Source: Clostridiales bacterium (GTDB lineage: Bacteria > Bacillota > Clostridia > Christensenellales > Aristaeellaceae). From it: DNA of 11,164 nt. This document shows, in pieces, positions 1 to 5,945 of the stretch; positions within the stretch are counted from its first letter, which is position 1, and each line of letters starts with the position of its first letter. The notes under the pieces are model-generated. The model was not told the origin of the DNA and did no database searches. It was given only the letters and a program-made list of their open reading frames with translations. The stretch is taken from NCBI GenBank assembly GCA_012514225.1, contig JAAZAQ010000255.1, forward strand, positions 1 through 11,164, read 5' to 3'. A program made the position numbers and the translations under genes.

Positions 1-1176
1 CAAAACGTCCAGAATCAGCCGCAGGTTCAGCCCCACGCCTTCCATCACGGCGCGGAGCATGTCGTTTCTGCCCTGGCGGGCGGTCAGGCCGATGAAGCAT
101 CCGCTCGCGTCCGGGTTCCACCAGGGGCTGCGCTCGCCCAGCAGGTAGGGCAGAAACAACAGTCCCCCGCTGCCCGCGGGCACTTCCCGCACCATTTCCG
201 GCAGCTGCTTGTAGAAGTCCGCTGGTTTCATTTCGGAATACAGCGCGCCGGCCGCCCAGTTGAGCGCCTGCCCGGCCATCTGCACCGCGCCCAGGGCGAT
301 GTACCGCCTGCCGTCCAGGTGCATCAGGGTGAAGGTGCGCTCCTCCGGGTCGGAATAGGGCGTATCCCCCAGGGTGGCAATCCAGCCGGAGGTGCCCAGC
401 GCGGCGTAGGCCTGGCCGGGCTCGTGGATGGCCGCGCCGGCGGTAGCGCAGGCGCCGTCGCCCCCGCCCATGATCACGGGTGTGCCCTGCAGCAGCCCGC
501 AGGCTTCGGACGCCTCCCGTGTCACCGTACCCGCGTTCGCGAAGGAGGGCAGCAGCTCCGGCATCTTCGCGGGGGAGAGGCCGGCGCTCTCCAGGATTTC
601 ATCCGACCAGCCCATCGTTTCCAGGTCGAAACACCCCAGGTGCGAGGCGTCGGAATAGTCGCTCCGCATCCGGCCGGTCAGCCGGAACACCAGGGTGTCC
701 TTGGGCTGGAGGAAGCAGGCGGTCTGCCGGTACAGTTCCGGCTCGTGGGCCTTGAACCAGGCCATCTTGGCGACGCCCAGGGCGGCGCTCAGCCGCTGCC
801 CCGTCCGCTCGTACACGCGCCGCAGGCCGACTTCCCCGGCGATGCGGGCGGCTTCGGCGTCCGCCCGCTGGTCCGCCCAGATCATCGCCGGCCGCAGGGC
901 GCGCCCGTCCCGCCCATAGGGCAGGCAGCTGTTCATCTGCGCGCTGAAAGAAACGGCCAGCACCTCCCCGGCGCGGACGCCCGGCTGCCCCAGCAGGCTG
1001 CGCGTCGCGGCGCAGAAAGCGGACCACCAGTCCTCCGGGTTCTGCTCGGCGGCCTTGTCAAAGGGGTAGGCGGTCGGGTAGGGGACGGTGGTCTCGGCGA
1101 CGATCGTGCCGTCCGTGCCGTACAGCACGGCCTTGTCCCCGCTGGTGCCCAGGTCGTGAGCCAGGAGGTACGCCAT
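1..1176 (-). CDS. FGGY-family sugar kinase, xylulokinase-like (C-terminus outside window)
   Basis: This encodes the first 392 residues of an FGGY carbohydrate kinase, which phosphorylates a sugar or sugar alcohol (D-xylulose is the best guess) with ATP in the cytosol. Seen: the N-terminal phosphate-binding motif HDLGTSGDKAV (residues 7-17), SFSAQMNSCLP then LRPAMIWADQR (76-104), QPKDTLVFRLTG (157-168), SDASHLGCFD (175-184), the GGGDG catalytic-Asp motif (Asp240), the phosphate-loop-like LGTSGW (260-265) and LPYLLGERSPWWNPDASG (342-359). Family members are about 490-520 aa, so roughly 100-120 residues are missing at the window edge. The ATG at 1176 is preceded by a modest AGAGG. It lies 23 bp downstream of the membrane-protein gene on the same strand and is probably co-transcribed with it. 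The 'SAQMNSC' segment differs from the usual 'GQMHG' of XylB, so the sugar is uncertain; L-fuculokinase-like or LsrK-like roles are possible. Confidence 0.9.
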   Translation of the reverse strand, partial: MAYLLAHDLGTSGDKAVLYGTDGTIVAETTVPYPTAYPFDKAAEQNPEDWWSAFCAATRSLLGQPGVRAGEVLAVSFSAQMNSCLPYGRDGRALRPAMIWADQRADAEAARIAGEVGLRRVYERTGQRLSAALGVAKMAWFKAHEPELYRQTACFLQPKDTLVFRLTGRMRSDYSDASHLGCFDLETMGWSDEILESAGLSPAKMPELLPSFANAGTVTREASEACGLLQGTPVIMGGGDGACATAGAAIHEPGQAYAALGTSGWIATLGDTPYSDPEERTFTLMHLDGRRYIALGAVQMAGQALNWAAGALYSEMKPADFYKQLPEMVREVPAGSGGLLFLPYLLGERSPWWNPDASGCFIGLTARQGRNDMLRAVMEGVGLNLRLILDVL

Positions 1177-1199
1177 CAATGGAAAACCTCTTTATCTTA

Positions 1200-1706
1200 T
1201 TACTGCCTGTTGATATGGAAAGGGTCGTAGGGCTGCTGCGGGGGCGGCGCGGGCGGTATGTCCGCCGTTTGCTTCCTTCGGCCGATCGCCGGGATGAAAA
1301 TAAGCGCGCCGCCCACGGCAATCAGCGCCAGCGGGACGAGCTTCAGCTTTTGCCACAGGCTGGCGCTCATCAGCGGCGTGCTGCCCAGGGAGACCAGCGC
1401 CAGCAGGATGGCGAGCGGCACCATCAAAATCGCGGGGATGAGGCGGTTTCGCAGCAGCAGGGCAAACAGCGAAAAGAGGATGCAGGCGGCCAGGAACAGA
1501 TGGGTGACCAAACGGTGCCACTGCACCCTTCCGAAATAATCCAGTAGGGTAATCTTTCCGTCCTTGACCAGCGAGAACACGGGGGAGAGCCAGGTGACCA
1601 TCTCCTCCACGCGGATGGACAGCTCATAGACCGCCCAGCCCATCAGCAGCAGGGCGCCCCAGAACACCATGCGCCGCCCGGTGGTTTCAAGCGGGGTGAC
1701 GGCCAT
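1200..1706 (-). CDS. Four-helix membrane protein of unknown function
   Basis: I do not recognise the family. The 168-aa product has four likely transmembrane segments (about residues 14-30, 67-85, 89-107 and 121-141). Between TM1 and TM2 is a loop with an amphipathic, acidic start (IRVEEMVTW). The cytosolic-looking tail is short, basic then proline-rich (GRRKQTADIPPAPPPQQP, 142-159). There is no signal-peptide cleavage site, no cysteine-rich motif and no recognisable catalytic signature. The ATG at 1706 has a very strong AAGGAGGAG eight bases upstream and a consensus-like promoter just beyond it. It is the first gene of a two-gene unit with the sugar kinase. It is also divergent from the caspase-like gene, with which it shares a 138-bp control region. 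A role linked to either neighbour is inference only. Confidence 0.8.
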   Translation of the reverse strand: MAVTPLETTGRRMVFWGALLLMGWAVYELSIRVEEMVTWLSPVFSLVKDGKITLLDYFGRVQWHRLVTHLFLAACILFSLFALLLRNRLIPAILMVPLAILLALVSLGSTPLMSASLWQKLKLVPLALIAVGGALIFIPAIGRRKQTADIPPAPPPQQPYDPFHINRQ

Positions 1707-1730
1707 GCCTCTCCTCCTTTTTCCGCCCCC

Positions 1731-1759
1731 AGTGTAGGCGCTGCACCCCCGGCTGTCAA
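1731..1759 (-). promoter_or_regulatory. Sigma-A-type promoter of membrane protein/kinase operon
   Basis: Reading the minus strand, a perfect -35 TTGACA (1759-1754) is separated by 17 bp from TACACT (1736-1731). The predicted start near 1724 lies just ahead of the AAGGAGGAG ribosome binding site. The -10 box is embedded in the left arm of the 10-bp inverted repeat at 1732-1778. Confidence 0.7.
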
Positions 1760-1778
1760 TCGCGCCGGGCGCCTACAC
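1732..1778. repeat. Perfect 10-bp inverted repeat in divergent promoter region (putative operator)
   Basis: GTGTAGGCGC (1732-1741) and GCGCCTACAC (1769-1778) are perfect reverse complements, 37 bp centre to centre (about 3.5 helical turns). A second inverted pair, CCCGGC (1748-1753) and GCCGGG (1764-1769), is nested inside. The left outer arm covers the -10 of the leftward promoter. The right outer arm sits just upstream of the rightward -35. Predicted transcription from either promoter starts outside the repeat, so a DNA-level operator is more likely than an RNA hairpin. Confidence 0.55.
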
Positions 1779-1789
1779 AGCCTGCTTTC

Positions 1790-1818
1790 TTGACGCTCCG
1801 GCAGGGCGATGATAGGAT
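1790..1818 (+). promoter_or_regulatory. Sigma-A-type promoter of caspase-like gene
   Basis: TTGACG (1790-1795), a 17-bp spacer and TAGGAT (1813-1818) give a good housekeeping promoter. The predicted start near 1825 leaves a leader of about 20-29 nt containing the AAAGGGAGG ribosome binding site. Confidence 0.55.
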
Positions 1819-1836
1819 GACTCGACGGACAAGCGC

Positions 1837-1856
1837 AAAGGGAGGTGAGGGCGCTG
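1837..1856 (+). promoter_or_regulatory. Ribosome binding site conflicting with GTG start
   Basis: AAAGGGAGGTGAG matches the anti-Shine-Dalgarno well, but the GTG at 1845 lies inside it, leaving no spacing. The next in-frame start-like codon is CTG at 1854, eight bases after GGAGG. The sigma-factor gene at 10654 uses the identical GGGAGGTGAG followed by an ATG at nearly the same spacing. Confidence 0.5.
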
Positions 1857-3311
1857 CGCAGTTCTATCGTCGCGGCGCTGCTGGCCCTCGCCCTCCTGTT
1901 TCAAGCGACGCCCGCCCCCGCGCAGGCGCCGGACGAGGGGGGCGTCCTGCGCGCGCTGCTGGTGGCCTGCGATGATTTTGTGACCCAGCCCGACACGGCG
2001 CCCTCCTCCTACAACAACCTCATCGCCCTGCGCCGCGCCCTGCTGCGAGACGTGCGCGGCTACCGCTCCATCCGCGTCAGCCTCAACCAGGCGCTGGACG
2101 GGGAGGGTTTCCGCGCGCTGGCTGGCGAGGCGTTCTCGGGCGCCGGCCCCCTGGATACAAGCCTGGTCTATCTGAGCACCCACGGCCTGCAGTCTGATGA
2201 CGGGCAGGACTTTGTCGCCCTGATGAGCGACGGCGCCAGGGAAACCGGCCTGTCCGGCACGGACATCCACCGCGCCCTGCAAGGCGTCCCGGGCACCAAG
2301 GTGCTCATCCTGGACGCCTGCTTCAGCGGCGCCGCCATCGGCAAGGGGCTGGACGAGCCGCGCGTCTCTTCACCTTTCACGGGCTCTGATTTCAAGGTGC
2401 TCACCAGCGCCGGGGGAGCCGAGCCCAGTTTTCTATGGACTGACGGTGCGGGCACGGTGCGCGGGGGCAGCTATTTCGCCCAGGCGCTGGCGGACGGGCT
2501 CAACGCCTTCGGCGGCCTGGCGGCGGACGGCAACGGCGACGGCACAATCACCCTGTCCGAGCTTTACGCCCATCAGCTGCGCGCCTACGGCGCGTCCACG
2601 CCGCAGGTGTATCCGGAGGGGGACGACACCGCCGTCTTCATCGCCTCCCGGACGGACCCGGGCCTGCCCCGGCCGCTGACCCAAATGGAGTTCGCCTCGC
2701 GCGCGCTGAAGCACGAAGGGGAATCGCTCGATTTTTCCTATACCCTCCACGAGCCGTCCCGGCTGGCGTACCAGCTGGTTTATGAACTGGACGGCGCGTG
2801 GCGCTTCGGCGTGCCGCAAAACATCTCCGAGGAAGGCGTCCTCCCGCCGGGGCGCCGGCAGGTCTCCCTCGGCGTTCAGCAGGGGATGGCGGGGCTGTCC
2901 GGCTATCTGCTGCTGTTCGTCGTCGCCGTGGACGAGGACCGCGCGCGCCCGCTGTCCTGCGTCCTGCTCAGCGTGCAGACCAAGCCGCTGGACCCGGCGC
3001 TGTCGCTGGCGGTGGCGCCCGCGTTCCGCCCCGGCATCGGGGAGGAGGCCTCCTTTGTCGTCCGGCATACCGGCGCGGTATCGCTGTCCGCCCGGATTCT
3101 GGACGCGGAGGGCCGGCAGGTCAGGGCCCTCTGGCTGGATGAGCCCAGTCGCCCCACGCACCTGAAAAAGGAAGGCTCCACCCTTTGCTGGAACGGGAAG
3201 AACGACGCGGGGGAACCCGCGCCGCCGGGCGCCTATTTCCTGGCGGTCTCCGCGACCGCCGGCGGGGCGCGCTACGCCGCGCCGCCCGCCGCGTTTGAGC
3301 TGCTGCCCTGA
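1845..3311 (+). CDS. Secreted caspase-like (peptidase C14) protein with FlgD-type Ig domain
   Basis: Predicted exported cysteine endopeptidase of the caspase/metacaspase fold (488 aa from GTG 1845; 485 aa from CTG 1854). Seen: a Sec signal peptide with hydrophobic core about residues 8-20 and likely cleavage after AQA (28). The caspase p20-like domain follows, with ALLVACDDF at 37-45, the catalytic His in STHG (His113) and the catalytic Cys in LILDACFSG (Cys159). A canonical EF-hand-like loop, DGNGDGTITLSE (228-239), lies in the region that follows p20. Next come a beta-rich middle segment (about 280-385) and a C-terminal FlgD-type Ig repeat (about 404-471), recognisable by ARILDAEGRQVR and WNGKNDAGEPAPPGAYFLAV. 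There is no membrane anchor, lipobox or sortase signal, so release outside the membrane is expected. The dyad residues are intact, so activity is plausible. Substrate and role are unknown. It has its own promoter and is divergent from the 168-aa membrane protein. Confidence 0.85.
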   Translation: MRALRSSIVAALLALALLFQATPAPAQAPDEGGVLRALLVACDDFVTQPDTAPSSYNNLIALRRALLRDVRGYRSIRVSLNQALDGEGFRALAGEAFSGAGPLDTSLVYLSTHGLQSDDGQDFVALMSDGARETGLSGTDIHRALQGVPGTKVLILDACFSGAAIGKGLDEPRVSSPFTGSDFKVLTSAGGAEPSFLWTDGAGTVRGGSYFAQALADGLNAFGGLAADGNGDGTITLSELYAHQLRAYGASTPQVYPEGDDTAVFIASRTDPGLPRPLTQMEFASRALKHEGESLDFSYTLHEPSRLAYQLVYELDGAWRFGVPQNISEEGVLPPGRRQVSLGVQQGMAGLSGYLLLFVVAVDEDRARPLSCVLLSVQTKPLDPALSLAVAPAFRPGIGEEASFVVRHTGAVSLSARILDAEGRQVRALWLDEPSRPTHLKKEGSTLCWNGKNDAGEPAPPGAYFLAVSATAGGARYAAPPAAFELLP

Positions 3312-3312
3312 G

Positions 3313-3333
3313 GGCGCCCGGACTGTGGGCGCC
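3313..3333. other. Hairpin immediately after caspase-like gene
   Basis: GGCGCCC (3313-3319) and GGGCGCC (3327-3333) form a perfect 7-bp stem with a 7-nt loop directly after the TGA stop. No T-run follows, so alone it is more likely a 3'-end-protecting stem than a terminator. Confidence 0.5.
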
Positions 3334-3366
3334 GGTAAACAGGCGGAGTTTCCCGTTTTTACAACA

Positions 3367-3400
3367 TCAAAGGAGCGTCCGAGGACGCTCCTTTGACATT
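3367..3400. terminator. Bidirectional terminator between caspase-like gene and cobO
   Basis: A perfect 14-bp inverted repeat (3367-3380 and 3383-3396) has only GA between its arms, so the folded loop is a CGAG tetraloop. It lies between two convergent genes. Its arm ends are A/T-rich (TCAAAGG and CCTTTGA), and ACATTTT follows on the plus strand. The U-tract is imperfect, but position and symmetry fit a shared terminator. Confidence 0.75.
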
Positions 3401-3432
3401 TTAATGCGCCTGCGGGCGCTGCCTTGCCCCGC

Positions 3433-3960
3433 CTACCATTCGATGCCCTCGCGCGCGGCCTGCCCTTCCCCGAAGGGGTGCTTGACCGCCGCGACGTCGC
3501 TCACATAATCCGCGCGTTCGCGCAGCCAGTCGGGGGCACCGCGCCCGGTCACCACGGCGTCGCCGCTCTCCAGGGCGGCGTCCAGCAGCCTTTCCGCGTC
3601 CGCCCGGCCCACCATCCGCGTCGCCAGCGCGACAGCCAGTTCGTCCAGCACTGTCAGATCGGGCCGCAGCGACCGGACCTTCTCCCTCAGCTCCGACACG
3701 GCCCGGCTTTGCTGTTCTCGCGCTTCCTCCAGCTCCGGTTCCGTCATGCGGAACACAAAACCCTCCATGCGCGCGCCTTCGAACAGGGTCACCCGCCCGA
3801 ACTGCCGGAGCGCCCGCAGTTCCCCGGAGGTGCCGTCCTTCATGAACTGGGCGATGAGCACCGTCCTGCCGTGGCCCAGCATGCGCAGCGCCAGGCCCAT
3901 GGCGGCGGTGGTCTTCCCCTTCCCGTCCCCGGTGTACAGGTGCAGCAGGTGCCTTGCCAT
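3433..3960 (-). CDS. cobO: Cob(I)yrinic acid a,c-diamide adenosyltransferase (CobO/BtuR)
   Basis: This 175-aa cytosolic enzyme transfers the adenosyl group of ATP to reduced corrinoids, making the adenosylated forms used in B12 synthesis or salvage. Seen: the P-loop TGDGKGKTTAAMG (10-22), KDGTSGELRAL (41-51), a Walker-B-like DLTVLDELAVAL (101-112) and the typical family ending VKHPFGEGQAAREGIEW (159-175). The length matches the family. The ATG at 3960 is chosen because GGAGG stands six bases upstream and the P-loop then falls at the usual distance from the N-terminus. The frame stays open much further upstream, but that part has no family similarity and runs antisense to the next gene. No other cobalamin gene is in the window, so it is a stand-alone copy here. 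It is divergent from the DUF5655 gene and convergent with the caspase-like gene. Confidence 0.93.
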   Translation of the reverse strand: MARHLLHLYTGDGKGKTTAAMGLALRMLGHGRTVLIAQFMKDGTSGELRALRQFGRVTLFEGARMEGFVFRMTEPELEEAREQQSRAVSELREKVRSLRPDLTVLDELAVALATRMVGRADAERLLDAALESGDAVVTGRGAPDWLRERADYVSDVAAVKHPFGEGQAAREGIEW

Positions 3961-3993
3961 ACGGTGCCTCCAAAAGCGTATTTTCGGTTCCGG

Positions 3994-4012
3994 GGGCGCC
4001 GGGGCGGCGCCC
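3994..4012. repeat. GC-rich inverted repeat between cobO and DUF5655 gene
   Basis: GGGCGCC (3994-4000) and GGCGCCC (4006-4012) form a perfect 7-bp inverted repeat with a 5-nt centre, in the 84-bp divergent spacer. I could not assign a convincing promoter to either gene here. A TACAAT at 4020-4025 has no matching -35 and would start transcription inside the ribosome binding site. Confidence 0.35.
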
Positions 4013-4044
4013 GGCAGGGTACAATCCGGGTGGAGGAAAAGCGG

Positions 4045-4455
4045 ATGGAACGGGACGGAAGCCTGGGCGCGGAGGAAATCCTGCTGTTCGGCGGCCAGCC
4101 GGCGCTGTTTTCGCTGTACCTGTCGCTGCGGCGCTTCATCCTGGACAACCTGGGGCCTTGCGAGGTGCGGGCGCACCGGACCATGGTCTCCTTCCGCGCG
4201 CCCCGGCCCTATCTCTGGGTGTCCCCGCCCGGCTTCCGCGCGCCCGGCGCCGGCACGCGGACCCGGCTGACGCTCAGCTTCTCCTCCGCCCGGCCGACGG
4301 GCAACCCGCTGGTCAGCCAGACGGTGCCCATCCGCGCGGGGCTGTACACCAACCACCTGGTCCTCGACTCGCCGGACGCGCTGGGGGAGGACCTGCTGGA
4401 CCTGCTGCGCGCCTCCCTGGCGCTGCGCAACCCCATCAAGGAGAAAAAGCCATGA
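4045..4455 (+). CDS. DUF5655 domain protein
   Basis: This small soluble 136-aa protein matches my memory of the DUF5655 pattern. A 'LFGGQPALFSLYLSLRRFI' helix (14-32) comes first, then a 'VRAHRTMVSFRAPRPYLWVSPP' strand pair (41-62), then 'GLYTNHLVLDSPDALGEDLLDLLRAS' (99-124). The family has no established biochemical function; members often resemble a domain found near restriction or transport-associated proteins. The start at 4045 has GGAGG eight bases upstream. The stop codon overlaps the next gene's start as ATGA at 4452-4455, so translation of the two is coupled. That suggests they are made together, although a functional link to peroxide detoxification is only an inference. Confidence 0.75.
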   Translation: MERDGSLGAEEILLFGGQPALFSLYLSLRRFILDNLGPCEVRAHRTMVSFRAPRPYLWVSPPGFRAPGAGTRTRLTLSFSSARPTGNPLVSQTVPIRAGLYTNHLVLDSPDALGEDLLDLLRASLALRNPIKEKKP

Positions 4456-4925
4456 GCGTTTACGATTATACCGCAAGGGACCTGTCGGGACGCGACGTCC
4501 CCCTGTCGGACTACCGAGGCCGGGTGCTGCTCGTCGTCAACACGGCGACCCACTGCGGCTTCACCCCGCAATATGAGGGCCTGATGCGCCTTTATTCCCT
4601 CTACCGGGCGCGGGGCTTTGAAATCCTGGACTTCCCCTGCGACCAGTTCGGCGGGCAGGCGCCGGGGACCGGGGAAGAGGTCCATGCCTTCTGCGTCAAC
4701 CGCTATGCCATCGCCTTTCCCCAGTTCGACAAGGTGCTGGTCAACGGCAGGGAGGCGCACCCCCTCTTCCGCTACCTGAAAAAAGAGTTGCCGGGCATGG
4801 CGGGCGGCACCGTCAAATGGAACTTCACCAAGTTCCTCGTCGACCGCCAGGGGCGTCCGGTGCGGCGCTTCAGCCCGAATACGGAGCCGGCGGCCATCGA
4901 GGAGCATATCGAGGCCCTGCTGTAG
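4452..4925 (+). CDS. gpx: Glutathione peroxidase family protein, Cys type
   Basis: This 157-aa thiol peroxidase reduces hydrogen peroxide or lipid hydroperoxides. In bacteria of this kind the electron donor is usually thioredoxin rather than glutathione. Seen: VLLVVNTATHCGFTPQYEGL (25-44) with peroxidatic Cys35, FPCDQFGGQAPG (61-72) with Cys63 and Gln69, FCVNRYAIAFPQF (80-92) with a probable resolving Cys81, and VKWNFTKFLVD (121-131) with the Trp123/Asn124 pair of the active site. There is no selenocysteine: position 35 is an ordinary Cys codon. The arrangement of Cys35 and Cys81 fits the two-Cys thioredoxin-dependent subgroup. The length is normal for the family, with no signal peptide. It is coupled to the DUF5655 gene by an ATGA overlap and has its own AAGGAG upstream. 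It ends 7 bp from the convergent membrane-protein gene with no terminator between. Confidence 0.93.
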   Translation: MSVYDYTARDLSGRDVPLSDYRGRVLLVVNTATHCGFTPQYEGLMRLYSLYRARGFEILDFPCDQFGGQAPGTGEEVHAFCVNRYAIAFPQFDKVLVNGREAHPLFRYLKKELPGMAGGTVKWNFTKFLVDRQGRPVRRFSPNTEPAAIEEHIEALL

Positions 4926-4932
4926 CGGGGGC

Positions 4933-5418
4933 TTACTCGCTCAGCGGCTCGCCCTCCCCGGCGGGCGCCCAGCCGATGATGAACCGTTCGTGGGTTACAA
5001 GCGCCAGGCGCTCCCCGGCCTGCCACGCCGGCGGGGGCAGGTTGGCGTCCCAGTAAAACAGCCGCTCCCGGTATTCCTCCCGCCCGCCCCCCTTCGCGCG
5101 CACGGGGAAGACGCGCACGCCCTCGCGCTCGACCGCCGTCTCCTCCCGGGATTCGAAGTCGACCACGCTGCGGCGGCTCCTGCCGGTCAGGGCGCCGGAC
5201 ACAAAATCGGCGTACCGCTTCAGGGGCAGCAGGCACACCGTCACGGAAAAGAGGAGGACGGCGCCCAGCAGCGAAAACAGCAGCGGGGTCAGCCAGGCGA
5301 GCCGGCGGGCAAAGCTCCAGGCAACGCCGGAAAGCAGCGCCGCTTCCGGCGCCAGCCAGCACAGGATTCTTCGCTTCAGCTGCCCCCGCAGGGCGTCCGC
5401 GTCCTCAGTTTTATACAT
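4933..5418 (-). CDS. Two-helix membrane protein of unknown function
   Basis: This 161-aa protein is not one I recognise. Residues 1-16 are charged. Two hydrophobic segments follow (about 17-35 and 42-66), separated by ARRL, then a polar, probably cytosolic domain of about 95 residues with predicted beta character. That domain carries RRSVVDFES (82-90), RERLFYWDANLPPPAW (117-132) and LALVTHERFIIGW (138-150). The layout of a short helical hairpin followed by a small beta domain is common in small Bacillota membrane proteins of unknown role. The ATG at 5418 has GGAGG five bases upstream. It is convergent with the peroxidase gene (7 bp between stops) and divergent from the DUF6054 gene. Confidence 0.75.
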   Translation of the reverse strand: MYKTEDADALRGQLKRRILCWLAPEAALLSGVAWSFARRLAWLTPLLFSLLGAVLLFSVTVCLLPLKRYADFVSGALTGRSRRSVVDFESREETAVEREGVRVFPVRAKGGGREEYRERLFYWDANLPPPAWQAGERLALVTHERFIIGWAPAGEGEPLSE

Positions 5419-5435
5419 TCTTCCTCCGCCTGGGC

Positions 5436-5465
5436 ATCATACAGGAAACCGGTCGGCCTTGTAAA
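5436..5465 (-). promoter_or_regulatory. Probable promoter of two-helix membrane protein gene
   Basis: On the minus strand, TTTACA (5465-5460) is followed by an 18-bp spacer and TATGAT (5441-5436). The predicted start is close to the GGAGG ribosome binding site, so the leader would be very short. Confidence 0.45.
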
Positions 5466-5548
5466 CGCGCGGCGCCGCCGGTGAACCACCAAAACCGGGT
5501 AAAATCCGGCGAAACCTGCCCGGAACGCGGTGGGTGGAGGAGGAAAGC

Positions 5549-5890
5549 ATGGCCAAGCTGGAGCGCGAGCTGCGGGGGGATTTCGACCTGTTTCTGGAAC
5601 ACGTCCACAAGGGCATCGTCGGCGGCTCCATCTCCGCCTCCTTCGAGGACGGCAGCGACTGGCGCAACGGGGAGGACCGGGTGGCCTTCCGCGTCTACGA
5701 GCGCTATTCCTGGATTGGCGGCAACCGGGTCAGCCTGTCGGTCACCCTGGCGGGCAACGGGAACAGCCTGTTCCTCAGCGCCATCACCTCCGGCGGCTCC
5801 CAGGCGCTGTTCTTCAAAATCAACACCTTCGGCGAGAAGAGCTTCCTCAACAAGCTCAGCGACCTGGTGAACCGGTACCCCGGGACCTAA
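5549..5890 (+). CDS. DUF6054 family protein
   Basis: This 113-aa soluble protein fits the DUF6054 family of Bacillota as I remember it. The diagnostic segments are GGSISASFEDGSDW (25-38), FRVYERYSWIGGNRVSLSVTL (47-67, interrupted by nothing) and LSAITSGGSQALFFKINTFGE (76-96), with a closing helix SFLNKLSDLVNRY. No enzymatic motif is visible and the function is unknown; no signal peptide or membrane segment is present. An in-frame GTG at 5534 is possible, but it sits inside the GGAGGAGGAAAG ribosome binding site that serves the ATG at 5549, so the ATG is preferred. It stands alone, transcribed towards cinA. A TAAAAT at 5500-5505 resembles a -10 box but has no clear -35. Confidence 0.82.
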   Translation: MAKLERELRGDFDLFLEHVHKGIVGGSISASFEDGSDWRNGEDRVAFRVYERYSWIGGNRVSLSVTLAGNGNSLFLSAITSGGSQALFFKINTFGEKSFLNKLSDLVNRYPGT

Positions 5891-5896
5891 GGCCAG

Positions 5897-5914
5897 AGGC
5901 GGCGGGCGCCGCCT
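5897..5914. other. Hairpin between DUF6054 gene and cinA
   Basis: AGGCGGC and GCCGCCT form a perfect 7-bp stem with a GGGC loop, in the 55-bp gap between two convergent genes. A small GGGG-ATT-CCCC dyad follows at 5917-5927. Neither has a T-run. They may protect the 3' ends or help termination from both sides. Confidence 0.5.
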
Positions 5915-5945
5915 GAGGGGATTCCCCGGTTAAATCCTTCGGGCT

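Noticed and set aside
319..1230. Plus-strand open frame of 303 codons antisense to the sugar kinase
   Set aside because: The kinase motifs on the minus strand are unambiguous and this frame has no recognisable domain or ribosome binding site.
2433..3161. Minus-strand open frame of 242 codons within the caspase-like gene
   Set aside because: It is antisense to a protein with an intact signal peptide, caspase dyad and Ig domain, and has no motif of its own.
4020..4025. TACAAT as -10 box for the DUF5655-peroxidase pair
   Set aside because: No -35 match occurs at 16-18 bp, and transcription would begin within the ribosome binding site.
3961..4476. N-terminal extension of CobO of about 170 residues
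   Set aside because: The extension has no similarity to the family and overlaps the DUF5655 gene antisense. The ATG at 3960 has a good GGAGG and places the P-loop at the normal position.
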